Positions 15,146-24,319 of a stretch of DNA of 46,055 bases are shown here, in pieces. The stretch is from SAR324 cluster bacterium (GTDB lineage: Bacteria > SAR324 > NAC60-12), in NCBI GenBank assembly GCA_028281495.1, contig JANQJU010000091.1, forward strand, positions 1 to 46,055, written 5' to 3'. The notes under the pieces are model-generated. The model made no database searches. It was not told the origin of the DNA and saw only the letters and a program-made list of their open reading frames with translations. Both the position numbers and the translations under genes were made by a program. Each line of letters opens with the position of its first letter. The first letter of the stretch is position 1.

Positions 15146-16687
15146 TTGAAGACACGCATTGTTCCCATTGTGGCGGGAAGTCTCATTTTTTTGGTGGCGA
15201 TTGCATTGCGGGTTCATTTTTTTGGAGGATTCGTTTTATGTGACGATCCCCAAGAATTTGGGATGGCCAATCATACATTTTTCACCGGACCCATTTGGAC
15301 AGACCACCTCCATCGGAGGTTCGTCGGTTGGATCTTCAATTGGCTCGCTTATGCTGCATTCGGAGTATCGGAGTTCAGTTTTTTCCTGCCGACCTTTCTG
15401 TTTTCAGCAAGCCTGGGGGTGATTGGATATGCCTGCTTACGCCATATGGATTATTCGCAAATGGCATCGTTTTTTGGAGGCTTGGTCGTCGCTTCGGCAC
15501 CGTTTGAAGTCCTCTTGGGAACCCTACGCGCGAACGACGTCTTTCTCGGTGAATGCCTAGCGCTCGGGTGGCTGGTCATGCTGGCGTGGCAGAAACGACC
15601 CGTGCTTCAGGGAGTGAGCTTGGGCATTCTCTTGTGGCTGGGATTCTATGTGAAACTGTTTGTGGTGTATAGCTTCCCCGTGCTGGGAATTTATTATCTG
15701 GTCCGATTGTTCAAGCACCATCAATGGCAAGGGTTGGCCAGTTTCACATTGACTTCCGCAATACTGCATGGGGGGATCAGTGTGATCTGGAAATGGCACA
15801 TCGGTTCGTTTTTACCCTTCTTGGGATCGCATGCAGCCACCTATCCCGTTCCTATGGACCACATTCCTGCCTTATTGCAGCAGTATCCCACGCAACTGTT
15901 CCTTGGATCCCAGTTTGACACCACTCTGTTTGGGGCTATTCCTTATCTCGTATTGCTTGGGCTGGCCCTGAAAACGATAGGTTCCTTTTCTGGCTTTTCC
16001 TTTCGATGGGACCGTTATGATGCCTGGTTAGCGGCCTACTATATTTCTTTTTTTCTGCTCCTGAATTTTTTCTCAACCGGTTTCTCCTTAGATGAATATT
16101 ATTCGCCACCCCGGATTTTCCGATACCTCACGCCGATTTCTTTCCCAATGGCTTTACACGTGGCCAAATTCATTTTGGATGGCAGTGTTTGGTTTTATCG
16201 TCAGGGAAGGTTGTGGCGGCTGGTTCCAGTGGGGGTGAGTGCTGGGGTGTTGATACTGAATCTCGTGCAGACCGCAGAAGCCACCTATCCCACCACATTG
16301 TACCGAAACAACTTGATGCCTGCTGTGCACTACATGCGGGAAGCGGAGCCTCCTAAAGTGATCTCAGAAGCCGTGATCGGTCTGTATCTGGACCGAGTTT
16401 ATTTGCAAGATGTGGAACCAAAGATTGAGGTGGAACGGATCTATCACACCTTCACGGCCTGGGAATATGAGGAATGGTTGTGGGCCAATGAAGAGAAAAT
16501 GCCTCCAGGAACGTTATTGCTCACGGGCATTCACGGTTGTGTGCACTACGGACCTTATGGAGATGGCTTTCGTACCATTGGGTTTCGGAAACCCTTGCAT
16601 CGGAATTGGAAGTTATTGCGAGAATATTCAGGGCTGCACTACCTGCCTTATCCAGAACCAACAAGACTGTGGAAGTGGCAACCCTAA
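15146..16687 (+). CDS. Membrane glycosyltransferase of the GT39/PMT-like superfamily
   Basis: A 513-residue protein with about ten membrane helices. The first external loop carries the acidic pair in VLCDDPQEFG (D33, D34), where lipid-phosphate-sugar-dependent GT-C enzymes keep their catalytic Asp. A C-terminal soluble part of about 130 residues follows the last helix. The start is a TTG preceded by AAGGGG, the only one compatible with the upstream stop. GT-C proteins move a sugar from a polyprenyl-phosphate donor to an acceptor on the outer face of the inner membrane. It is related in size and fold to the protein at 29411. The acceptor is unknown. It converges with the ROK gene with only 22 bases between. 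Confidence 0.7.
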   Translation: MKTRIVPIVAGSLIFLVAIALRVHFFGGFVLCDDPQEFGMANHTFFTGPIWTDHLHRRFVGWIFNWLAYAAFGVSEFSFFLPTFLFSASLGVIGYACLRHMDYSQMASFFGGLVVASAPFEVLLGTLRANDVFLGECLALGWLVMLAWQKRPVLQGVSLGILLWLGFYVKLFVVYSFPVLGIYYLVRLFKHHQWQGLASFTLTSAILHGGISVIWKWHIGSFLPFLGSHAATYPVPMDHIPALLQQYPTQLFLGSQFDTTLFGAIPYLVLLGLALKTIGSFSGFSFRWDRYDAWLAAYYISFFLLLNFFSTGFSLDEYYSPPRIFRYLTPISFPMALHVAKFILDGSVWFYRQGRLWRLVPVGVSAGVLILNLVQTAEATYPTTLYRNNLMPAVHYMREAEPPKVISEAVIGLYLDRVYLQDVEPKIEVERIYHTFTAWEYEEWLWANEEKMPPGTLLLTGIHGCVHYGPYGDGFRTIGFRKPLHRNWKLLREYSGLHYLPYPEPTRLWKWQP

Positions 16688-16709
16688 AGAATGATGAAAA
16701 TGCCTGAGC

Positions 16710-17612
16710 CTATTGTGCTCCGGGATCTCCTGCGGCTAAGGCTGCTCCGAAAATACCCCCGGAGTCGCCCATTTTGTTGGGAACGATGGGGGTCACCATT
16801 TCATCATTAAAAATATATGGTTTGATCGCTTCAATGCCTTCATTGTAGAGAAGGGGAAGATTCGAAACCCCGCCACCAATCACAACAACGTCGGGGTCAA
16901 AGGCATTGATCAAATTGGCCATGCCATAGCCGAAATAAAATAGAAATTTCTCGAACACTTCTTTGGCTGCTTGCTCGCCATTTTGGTAGTCTTGATAGAT
17001 TTCCTGTAGCCGTTTTGCTTGGCCAGTATGTTCTTTATACATTCGTTGGAAACCGGTGCCGGAAAGGTACGCTTCCATCGCTCCGTTCACACCACTCCAC
17101 CATTTCGGACCGTTCACATCAATGGTGGCATGTCCCCATTCTCCTGTGTTTCCGGTCAAGCCTCGAATCAATTTACCGTCGTAAACCACGCCACCGCCCA
17201 TACCGGTACCCATGATAATGCCGAATACCATTCGGTAGCCTTTGCCTGCTCCCATCAAGGCTTCAGCGACCGCAAAGCAATTGGCGTCGTTTTCGACGAC
17301 AACAGTGTTGTTGACCAGGTTTTCTAAATCTGCCTTCAACGGATGTCCGATGAGACACTGGGTATTGGCATTTCTCACGAGTCCCGTGGTCGGAGAAATC
17401 GAACCGGGGATCCCCATACCCACAACGGGTGTTTCATCCTTGCAAAGCGCTTGGTAGTCATTAATCAAACCAGCCAATTGATTGAGAATGAAATCGTATC
17501 CTTTTTCCTGATTGGTCGGCACTCGTTTACGTTCGATGATCTGAGTCGGATCCTCTTCTGTCAGCATGATTTCCGTCTTGGTGCCACCTAAATCAATACC
17601 AATGCGTTTCAT
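16710..17612 (-). CDS. ROK-family sugar kinase without the zinc-cysteine motif
   Basis: A 300-residue protein with the ROK pattern. It has a phosphate-1 loop GIDLGGTKTEIML (5-17), catalytic D109 in VVENDANCFA, GTGMGGGVVYDG, TGEWGH (E158, H161), and the adenosine-side motif VVVIGGGVSN. In typical ROK kinases the GE.GH motif is followed by a CxCGxxGCxE zinc site. Here the same place reads KWWSGVNGAMEAYLSGTGF with no cysteines, so the metal site is gone while the following E-x-x-x-SG is kept. It probably phosphorylates a hexose or N-acetylhexosamine. GGAGGAGG precedes the ATG. It is divergent from pheT. Confidence 0.85.
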   Translation of the reverse strand: MKRIGIDLGGTKTEIMLTEEDPTQIIERKRVPTNQEKGYDFILNQLAGLINDYQALCKDETPVVGMGIPGSISPTTGLVRNANTQCLIGHPLKADLENLVNNTVVVENDANCFAVAEALMGAGKGYRMVFGIIMGTGMGGGVVYDGKLIRGLTGNTGEWGHATIDVNGPKWWSGVNGAMEAYLSGTGFQRMYKEHTGQAKRLQEIYQDYQNGEQAAKEVFEKFLFYFGYGMANLINAFDPDVVVIGGGVSNLPLLYNEGIEAIKPYIFNDEMVTPIVPNKMGDSGGIFGAALAAGDPGAQ

Positions 17613-17742
17613 ACGCCTCCTCCTTATGATAAGCCGGATTCCCGCAATCTGACTTGCGTTTCCGGTAAATCTTTGTCACAGAATTCAACTTTCTAACCAC
17701 TCATCCAGCATATGGCATTCACCAAAAAAGTAGAGAGATATT

Positions 17743-20232
17743 ATGGCCTTACGTGTTCCTATCAGTTGGCTCAACGATTATGTCAAGACAATACTAGAGC
17801 CTAACCAACTGGCAGAACGCCTCACATTAGCAGGGCTAGAAATTGAATATATTGAGTCGATTGGCGAAACTTGGGATGAAGAAAAATTGCTTGTTGGGGA
17901 GGTTGTGGAAATCACCTCGCATCCCAATGCCGACCGTTTGTGTATCGCGAAAGTGAGCTACGGGCAAGGGAATCCTCTGACCATTGTCACTGGCGCTCCA
18001 AATTTCCAAGGTTTGCAAAACCAAACCCTGCCCTTTCCGATGAAAGTGCCGCTGGCTTTACCAGGAAGTACCCTAATCGACCCTTACAATGAAGAAGGCA
18101 AATCCATTCAACTCCGAATTTCTACCATCCGAGAAGTGCGTTCCGAAGGCATGCTGTGTTCTGAAAAAGAGTTAGGACTCAGTGATGACCATGAGGGGGC
18201 CATGACCCTGCCCGACGATGCCCCTGTCGGGAAATCGCTGCGGTCTTATTTGGGAGATCACATCCTCCATTTTGATATTAAGGGTGGGTTCAGCCATCTG
18301 ATGTGTGTGTTTGGAATTGCGCGGGAAGTGGCAGCGCTAACGGAAACCCCTTTAGATCATGCGGTGATGGAAACCTTGTCGCAACACCCTGGAGAAATCA
18401 CGCCTCAACCGGGGTTTGTGAATTTGGAGATCCGAAACCCAGAAGTCTGCCCTCGTTATTCCGCCCTTCGTATTAAAAATGTCACGGTGAAGCCTTCTCC
18501 CTTTTGGATGCAGCAACGTTTGTTGCGAGCGGGTATGCGCCCCATCAATAATATTGTCGATATCACCAACTACGTGATGTTGGAAATGGGCCAACCCCTC
18601 CATGCATTTGACTATCAGAGATTGCAAGATCGAGCGAATGGCGAAACGCCGTCAATCATCGTGCGTACCGCAGAAACGGGAGAAAAAATGACCACATTGG
18701 ATGATGTGGAACGTCCGTTTGACGAGGAAATGCTCCTGATCACCGATTCTCAAGGGGCTGTTGCCATTGCAGGCGTGATGGGGGGAGGCGAAACGGAGGT
18801 GTCTGAAGTAACGACGGATATCTTGTTGGAATCGGCAAATTTCGAATTCCTCAATAACCGCAGAACCGCTCAAGTCCTGAAACTTCGCACGGAAGCTAGC
18901 GAGCGATTTGGCAAACGTATTGATCCTGAGTTGACGCTCACGGCTGCCTTGCGGGCTGCGCATCTGATGGAACAATATGCGGATGGTGTGTTAGAGCCGG
19001 TCTATGGTGATTTATATTTGAAGAAAAAAGAGACCATCACGGTGCAACTCCATACCGAATATGTCTACCGTCTGCTGGGCATTGCTGTGCCAGAATCGGA
19101 TATCATTCGAACTCTCGAAATGTTGGAATTCAAAGTCACACCAGGGGAACCGCTGCAAGTGGAAGTGCCGAGTCATCGAATGGATATCACCTTACCCGCA
19201 GACTTGGTGGAAGAAGTGGCACGTGTTTATGGTTACAACCATATGAAGCCCACATTGATGGAAGAAGCACTGCCCGAGCAGAAAACAAATTACCGTTTGC
19301 AGACGGTCGAACAGATACGAGACATTTTAGTGAATGCAGGAATGGATGAAATCATCACTTATTCCATTGTGAATCCCGATGAAGAAGGGCATTTGAATCC
19401 TCATGAACCCTTAGACAAGTCTCAATTCCTTCCTCTGAAGAACCCGTTGTCTGCTGAAAAATCACACATGCGTCGTTCGTTATTGCCCGGTGCCCTGAAT
19501 ACGGTTCGGAACAATTTACATCATCAAGGACGGGTTCGGATATTTGAAGTGGGCAGTGTCTTTCTTCCGCAAGACGGAGAATTGTTGCCTGAAGAGCCAC
19601 AGCGACTCAGCATCGTCATGGCGGGGGATCGTTTTCCTGGTTCGTGGATCACCGGCCAAAACTCAGAGCACATGAATTTTTATGACATCAAGGGATTTGT
19701 GGAAGCTTTGCTGGAAGGAATGCATGTGAGGCAAGTGGTATGGAAAAAAGGGAAAACCCCTTCGTTCCATCCCGGACGTTGTGCCGAAGTGATCATTGAA
19801 GGCAAAAGCTTGGGGTATGTTGGAGAACTGCATCCCAAAGTCCACGCTGCCTTTGGGCTTCCAGAGATGCCCGTGTGTGCTGCTGAATTCGATTTGGAAG
19901 TATTGCTGGAACAAAAAGAACATGCCCACACCATGGAAGACATCTCGCACTACGAACCCATTTTTGAAGATCTGGCTTTTGTCGTAGATGAAGGGGTGCC
20001 TTCGGAAATGGTTGCCAATCTGATTGCTCGTGTGGGCAAGCCCTTGTTACGCAAAGTGGAACTGTTTGATGTGTTCCGAGGCGAACGTGTGGGCAACGGG
20101 AAAAAAAGCCTCGCGTACTCACTGACCTACCAATCGTTCGAGCGCACCTTGACCGACCAGGATGTGGAACCTATCCGGACCAAAATCGTCCAACGGCTGG
20201 AGCGCGAATTGAATGCAAGTTTACGACTCTAA
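17743..20232 (+). CDS. pheT: Phenylalanine-tRNA ligase beta subunit
   Basis: An 829-residue PheRS beta chain. It has an N-terminal strand-helix (VPISWLNDYV), an EMAP/tRNA-binding domain at about 40-155 (HPNADRLCIAKVSYG, SEGMLCSEKELGLS), a B3/B4 editing domain at about 205-400, a B5 domain, a catalytic-like core, and a ferredoxin-like anticodon-binding domain at the C-terminus (YEPIFEDLAFVVDE...SLTYQSFERTLTDQDV). The segment that normally reads ITPNR-D before GxARE here reads IKGGFSHLMCVFGIAREVAALT, losing the PNR signature. Overall wording (e.g. AERLTLAGLE) recalls the Chloroflexota-style PheT rather than the E. coli type. pheS is not adjacent, so the alpha subunit must be encoded elsewhere. 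Only 18 bases separate it from the next gene. Confidence 0.93.
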   Translation: MALRVPISWLNDYVKTILEPNQLAERLTLAGLEIEYIESIGETWDEEKLLVGEVVEITSHPNADRLCIAKVSYGQGNPLTIVTGAPNFQGLQNQTLPFPMKVPLALPGSTLIDPYNEEGKSIQLRISTIREVRSEGMLCSEKELGLSDDHEGAMTLPDDAPVGKSLRSYLGDHILHFDIKGGFSHLMCVFGIAREVAALTETPLDHAVMETLSQHPGEITPQPGFVNLEIRNPEVCPRYSALRIKNVTVKPSPFWMQQRLLRAGMRPINNIVDITNYVMLEMGQPLHAFDYQRLQDRANGETPSIIVRTAETGEKMTTLDDVERPFDEEMLLITDSQGAVAIAGVMGGGETEVSEVTTDILLESANFEFLNNRRTAQVLKLRTEASERFGKRIDPELTLTAALRAAHLMEQYADGVLEPVYGDLYLKKKETITVQLHTEYVYRLLGIAVPESDIIRTLEMLEFKVTPGEPLQVEVPSHRMDITLPADLVEEVARVYGYNHMKPTLMEEALPEQKTNYRLQTVEQIRDILVNAGMDEIITYSIVNPDEEGHLNPHEPLDKSQFLPLKNPLSAEKSHMRRSLLPGALNTVRNNLHHQGRVRIFEVGSVFLPQDGELLPEEPQRLSIVMAGDRFPGSWITGQNSEHMNFYDIKGFVEALLEGMHVRQVVWKKGKTPSFHPGRCAEVIIEGKSLGYVGELHPKVHAAFGLPEMPVCAAEFDLEVLLEQKEHAHTMEDISHYEPIFEDLAFVVDEGVPSEMVANLIARVGKPLLRKVELFDVFRGERVGNGKKSLAYSLTYQSFERTLTDQDVEPIRTKIVQRLERELNASLRL

Positions 20233-20250
20233 CCGGACTCAAAACCATCC

Positions 20251-21585
20251 ATGAAAGTCAACAATTGGGGGTTGTATCCCACCATTGAAGCAACAGTAAG
20301 AAGCTTCGACGATTTCCCTACCTTAAAAAATCTTTTACAACACCAACCCCATACCATCGCGCGAGGTCTTGGCCGATGTTATGGGGACTCCGCATTGAAC
20401 ACAAATATCGTCTCCACATTACGTTTCAATCGAATCCGCCATTTTGAGCCAGAAACAGGAATCATTTGCTGCGAATCCGGAGTGTCATTGGCCGAACTGT
20501 TGGAAACGTTTGTGCCCAAAGGTTGGTTCTTGCCCGTGACGCCTGGAACGAAGTTTGTCACGGTGGGAGGAGCGATTGCTGCCGATGTTCACGGTAAGAA
20601 TCATCACAAAGAGGGGACGTTTTCCAACCATGTGTTCTCTCTGGAATTGATGCTCGCGGATGGCTCGGTGGTGAACTGTTCTCGCGAAGAAAATCCGGAT
20701 TTATTTTGGAGCACGTGTGGAGGGATGGGACTGACCGGAGTGATCCTCACCGTCACGTTTCGACTGAAACCGATTGCCTCGGCTTACATTCGCCAGGAGA
20801 GTGTGAAAGCGCGTCATCTGGAAGAGATCATGGCCCTCTTCGAGCTTTCTGAAGACTGGACCTATACGGTGGCATGGATCGATTGCCTGGCTTCTGGAGC
20901 TGCGATGGGGCGCAGTGTGTTGCTTCGAGGAGAACATGCTCCATTAGCCGAACTGAAAGAAAGCCAACAGCAACAACACCCCTTGCAATTGCCTCAAAAA
21001 CAAACCTTGAATGTACCGATTCCGTTTCCCGGATTCTCGCTCAATTCCTTCAGTGTGAAGTGCTTCAATCAACTGTATTATTATAAGTATCCGGATGGCG
21101 TGGCCGAGTCGATTATTGATTACAATGCGTTCTTTTACCCCTTGGATGCGATCCACAATTGGAATCGGATTTATGGCCGGAAAGGGTTCACACAATATCA
21201 ATTCGTCCTGCCGAAGGCAGCAAGCAAGGAGGGGTTGCCCAAGATCCTCAAACGGATCGCTGAGCAAGGGTTGGGGTCGTTTTTGGCAGTTCTGAAACTG
21301 TTTGGAAAACAAGAGGAAGGTCTGATCCCTTTTCCGATGGAAGGGTACACTTTGGCCTTAGATTTCCCAATTCGCCGAGGGCTGTTTGAGTTTTTAGATG
21401 AGCTGGACCGAATGGTGCTGGACTATGGAGGACGGCTTTATTTGGCCAAAGATGTTCGTATGAATCAGGAAATGTTTCTTCAGAGTTATCCCAATGCAGA
21501 AACTTTCATTCAGCAGGTGCGGAAGCTGAATCCAGGTTTTAAATTTCGCTCTTTCCAATCTCAACGTATCGGAGTCACTTCATGA
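20251..21585 (+). CDS. DprE1-like FAD-dependent oxidase
   Basis: A 444-residue VAO/PCMH-type flavoprotein. The FAD-binding motifs GLGRCYGDSALN near residue 40-50 and FVTVGGAIAADVHGKNHHKE near residue 105-125 match decaprenylphosphoryl-beta-D-ribose 2-oxidase (DprE1). So does LFWSTCGGMGLTGVILTVTF, and a C-terminal substrate cap follows. DprE1 oxidises the 2'-OH of a polyprenyl-phospho-ribose, and DprE2 then reduces the ketone to give the arabinose epimer. The next gene, overlapping by 4 bases, is the matching reductase. In a non-mycobacterial cell such a pair probably supplies a lipid-linked arabinose for a surface glycan; this is inference. Confidence 0.85.
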   Translation: MKVNNWGLYPTIEATVRSFDDFPTLKNLLQHQPHTIARGLGRCYGDSALNTNIVSTLRFNRIRHFEPETGIICCESGVSLAELLETFVPKGWFLPVTPGTKFVTVGGAIAADVHGKNHHKEGTFSNHVFSLELMLADGSVVNCSREENPDLFWSTCGGMGLTGVILTVTFRLKPIASAYIRQESVKARHLEEIMALFELSEDWTYTVAWIDCLASGAAMGRSVLLRGEHAPLAELKESQQQQHPLQLPQKQTLNVPIPFPGFSLNSFSVKCFNQLYYYKYPDGVAESIIDYNAFFYPLDAIHNWNRIYGRKGFTQYQFVLPKAASKEGLPKILKRIAEQGLGSFLAVLKLFGKQEEGLIPFPMEGYTLALDFPIRRGLFEFLDELDRMVLDYGGRLYLAKDVRMNQEMFLQSYPNAETFIQQVRKLNPGFKFRSFQSQRIGVTS

Positions 21586-22313
21586 AATATGCACTGGTTC
21601 TCGGAGCCACCTCAGATATTGCAAAAGCCTTGGCCCATCAGTATGGCAGCGTGGGGTATCATCTCATCTTGGCCTCTCGAAACTGCGAACGCTTGGAACC
21701 CGTGAAAAAGGATTTGCAAATCCGGCACAATATTGAAGTGGAGTTGGTCGAATTCGATGCGCTTGATACCGAAAGCCATCCTGCATTTTATCAAAATTTA
21801 TCGCATGCACCGGAATTGATCATTTGTGCATTTGGCTATTTGGGCGATCAAAAAAAGGCCGAATCGGATTTTGCTGAAGCAGAAATGATTCTCCACACGA
21901 ATTACACGGGAGCCGTTTCGATTTTGAATGTGGTTGCCAATGATTTTGAGCAACGCAAAACAGGCGCAATCATTGTGATCGGTTCGGTGGCTGGAGATCG
22001 TGGAAGGCAGAGCAATTACTTCTATGGCAGTGCTAAGGCTGGGTTGCATGCGTATGTGTCAGGATTGCGGAATCGTTTGGTGAAATCGAAAGTGAAAGTA
22101 ATCACGATCAAACCCGGATTCACTTACACCCGCATGACCGAAGGAATCGATATGCCCCCAGCACTCACGGCTCAACCTGAAGAGGTTGCGAAAGATATTT
22201 ACAATGGACACCGAAAGAATAAAGATGTGATATATACGAAGTGGTTTTGGCGATTCATCATGGGGATCATCATTCTCATTCCAGAACGGATTTTTAAAAA
22301 ACTTAATTTATAA
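21582..22313 (+). CDS. DprE2-like short-chain dehydrogenase/reductase
   Basis: A 243-residue SDR. The nucleotide-binding motif is LGATSDIAKAL (8-18), close to the GATSGIG pattern. The catalytic set is S in IVIGSVAGDRGR, with Y and K in NYFYGSAKAG. The C-terminus is hydrophobic (WRFIMGIIILIPERIFKKL) and may anchor it at the membrane, as expected for an enzyme acting on a polyprenyl-linked sugar. The 4-base overlap with the DprE1-like gene supports a joint two-step epimerisation. The partner glycosyltransferases in this window (15146, 29411) could use the product, but nothing shows this directly. Confidence 0.83.
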   Translation: MKYALVLGATSDIAKALAHQYGSVGYHLILASRNCERLEPVKKDLQIRHNIEVELVEFDALDTESHPAFYQNLSHAPELIICAFGYLGDQKKAESDFAEAEMILHTNYTGAVSILNVVANDFEQRKTGAIIVIGSVAGDRGRQSNYFYGSAKAGLHAYVSGLRNRLVKSKVKVITIKPGFTYTRMTEGIDMPPALTAQPEEVAKDIYNGHRKNKDVIYTKWFWRFIMGIIILIPERIFKKLNL

Positions 22314-22319
22314 AACGAC

Positions 22320-22634
22320 ATGTCCTGGGAAAAAACATCGGTGATTCAATTTTTGAGTGTGAATGAGGGGAAACTCGTGCAGATTGGGGAAACCTCCACA
22401 CGAGTGAAATTTCGAGGCACCTTGATCGATTTCAACGAAATGGACATGTGTAGCAATACGTTGATTGAAGTTTCCCTGGCTTTACTCACCCCAGGGCTTG
22501 ATATCTCCTTAACCTGTCATGACGATTTTCTGGGCATCCACATCATGACGGAAAGACCAGATCTAAATGACCCTGAAGTTTCCCTCCCCTATCATATTCG
22601 TTACGAAAACCTTCAGCTCATACTCATGGACTAG
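22320..22634 (+). CDS. Small protein of unknown function
   Basis: A 104-residue protein (starts MSWEKTSVIQFL) that I do not recognise. It is acidic, with alternating hydrophobic stretches suggesting a small beta-rich fold (KLVQIGETSTRVKFRGTLID), and has no signal peptide or membrane helix. It starts 6 bases after the DprE2-like gene and is the last gene of the pheT-dprE1-dprE2-like run. It converges with the cytidylate-kinase-like gene. Confidence 0.6.
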   Translation: MSWEKTSVIQFLSVNEGKLVQIGETSTRVKFRGTLIDFNEMDMCSNTLIEVSLALLTPGLDISLTCHDDFLGIHIMTERPDLNDPEVSLPYHIRYENLQLILMD

Positions 22635-22692
22635 CCTTTCCTGGCAGGGCATCTTCTAAGCCAGATTCACCTGTTTACATGATCCGCTCAGT

Positions 22693-23406
22693 TTAAGCTG
22701 ACTTAGGAAGCAAGTTCTGGATACGCATCGCATGTTCGACCAGTTCGGCAATTTGTTCTGGGGTGTGGTGTGCGTTGTTGAGAACGAGGTGGTACAGATG
22801 GGCTTGTTCTGGTGACACTTCAGTAAATTTCCGAACGAATTCATCACGTTGATGCTGGTGGTCTTCGATTTGTGCACGGGCGTCCTCTTCACTGAGGTCC
22901 ATAGTCTCCATGATGTTGCGCACCCGAAATTTCAAAGGAGCCACCAAACGAAGGTGTAGACAATTGCTCAAGTCTTGCGTGATGTTGGCTCCAGCACGCC
23001 CAATGACGATGCAATTGCCATTCTGTGCAAAATGGCGAATGGCTTTTTTGAGGTAATTGAACACTTCATATGGTTCGGCACGATGCTTCCCCATGAACAT
23101 GCTCACCGCAGCTTCCCAAATGGGATTCATGTCGCGTGCCTGTTCTAACGTGGTTTTGGAGTAGCCGGATTCTTCGGCAATTTTCTCCAGCAGCTTGCGG
23201 TCTAATGTGATCCATTCTTGGTCGGAATTGTTGTGGGAACTCAAACGAGCTTCTAACGCTTGGGCCGTTAGATAAGCTTGGCAACCGTATTCCCTCGAAA
23301 TGGTGATACAGGGGTTTATTTCTTTTTTGGGAGACGCTTGAGCTACATTCATCCAGGCGCTCAAACGATTGTCGATATTGGGGGTGATGGTTAATGATAT
23401 TGGCAT
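22693..23406 (-). CDS. Cytidylate kinase-like family protein
   Basis: A 237-residue protein of the cytidylate-kinase-like group, a P-loop NTPase relative. The nucleotide loop is the variant ITISREYGCQAYLTA (35-49). A CIVIGRAGANITQD motif follows at about 132-145, then RVRNIMETMDLSEEDARAQIEDHQHQRDEFVRKF, where the last Asp/Arg residues resemble the lid and base-recognition region. In this family the loop is SRExGSGG; here GCQA replaces the Gly-rich part, so nucleotide binding may be altered. Such proteins are often encoded near signalling genes and their substrate is unclear. The promoter region contains repeated elements. Confidence 0.8.
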   Translation of the reverse strand: MPISLTITPNIDNRLSAWMNVAQASPKKEINPCITISREYGCQAYLTAQALEARLSSHNNSDQEWITLDRKLLEKIAEESGYSKTTLEQARDMNPIWEAAVSMFMGKHRAEPYEVFNYLKKAIRHFAQNGNCIVIGRAGANITQDLSNCLHLRLVAPLKFRVRNIMETMDLSEEDARAQIEDHQHQRDEFVRKFTEVSPEQAHLYHLVLNNAHHTPEQIAELVEHAMRIQNLLPKSA

Positions 23407-23449
23407 AGTCCCTCCTCAGTAACAGTGGTTTCAAATCCTGATTTACAGA

Positions 23450-23513
23450 GAATTATAATCTTGACCTAATAGCGAATTGTAATCTTGACGCAGCAACAAA
23501 TTGTAATTCCGAT
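23450..23513. repeat. Three 24-bp-spaced direct repeats
   Basis: GAATTATAATCTTGAC (23450), GAATTGTAATCTTGAC (23474) and AAATTGTAATTCCGAT (23498) recur at exact 24-bp spacing, lying 44 bases before the start of the cytidylate-kinase-like gene. The helical-phase-like spacing suggests cooperative binding of a regulator, or iterons. Confidence 0.7.
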
Positions 23514-23590
23514 CATTATGGCATTGAATTCGAATCTCAATGATCTGCCTCGGAAGTCTTCATGGTAACGAAACTACCCACGATGTTCAA

Positions 23591-23653
23591 ATAAGATCGG
23601 TCGTTCCTCACATAAGATCGGTCGTTCCTCACATAAGATTGGTCGTTCCTCAC
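23591..23653. repeat. Three tandem 21-bp repeats
   Basis: A unit beginning ATAAGATCGGTCGTT and ending CCTCAC is repeated three times back-to-back at 23591, 23612 and 23633; the third copy has ATTGG for ATCGG. It is exactly two helical turns long. It lies between the two divergent genes and could be an operator array or a recombination-prone minisatellite. Confidence 0.8.
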
Positions 23654-23926
23654 AAGCAATCTTGATGCATGTTCAAGAACCTCCTCGATTTAGCCTCTTG
23701 TCTATCTTTTTAGCGTTTGAGCTAGCTCACAACCCCAGGAAATTAGGCGGTCTTTTGATTCGAATGAAAGGGGTTTCCAAACCCATTTGGAAGCCCACTC
23801 AAGTGCTAAACGTTTGAACTCTTTTTGACTTATATTTGAGTTTTTTTTGCATTTTGTTTCATTTTTGATACGTTAGAGGGATTACAGATACCTGTTCGTT
23901 AGAACTATCTTGGTATGAGCTGAACT

Positions 23927-24319
23927 ATGAGCGAAGAACAAAAATTAAAGAATTTTCCAATCCAAGAAAACGTAGGAATTGTCAAAGTACTCAATCCACT
24001 TTCCCAAGAAGATGTGTTGTCCATTGTGAGTGTTACACAGGAGAAGAAGCTCAAAGGGGTATTATTGGATACCAACGGGTTGAGAGATTTGAATTCCGCC
24101 ATTATGGGCAGTTTTTTGGTCATTTATGACAAACTGACAGACGACCAGATTGCTGTGGGCATTGCTGATAAAGACCCCGAAAATCGAGAGCTTATGTTTG
24201 TGTGCCGTATCATTGATTTTATCCCAGTTTTTGAAACCGTGGAAAAAGGGATTACCCAACTCAAGCAAGGAATCATGGAAGAAGACAAATGGGGGAATAA
24301 CGGTCTGGAAGAGGATTGA
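23927..24319 (+). CDS. STAS-domain protein (anti-anti-sigma-like)
   Basis: A 130-residue single STAS domain. A central strand GVLLDTNGLRDLNSAIMGSFLVI has the family's Asp, loop and helix; the Ser in DLNSAIMG sits where SpoIIAA-type proteins are phosphorylated. It ends FIPVFETVEKGI, matching the usual last helix of the fold. STAS proteins bind anti-sigma kinases and act as a phosphorylation switch; no kinase or phosphatase gene is adjacent. The stop overlaps the possible TTG start of the HTH gene, so both are likely one operon in a signalling pathway. Confidence 0.75.
   Translation: MSEEQKLKNFPIQENVGIVKVLNPLSQEDVLSIVSVTQEKKLKGVLLDTNGLRDLNSAIMGSFLVIYDKLTDDQIAVGIADKDPENRELMFVCRIIDFIPVFETVEKGITQLKQGIMEEDKWGNNGLEED

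Larger units (their letters stand above)
23407..23926. other. Divergent intergenic region with two repeat arrays
   Basis: 520 bases without a gene. It holds the 24-bp and 21-bp repeat arrays and an AT-rich run (about 23820-23870) next to the STAS gene that may contain its promoter. Confidence 0.6.

Noticed and set aside
23591..23653. Mini-CRISPR from the 21-bp repeats
   Set aside because: Units are directly adjacent without spacers and no cas genes are nearby.
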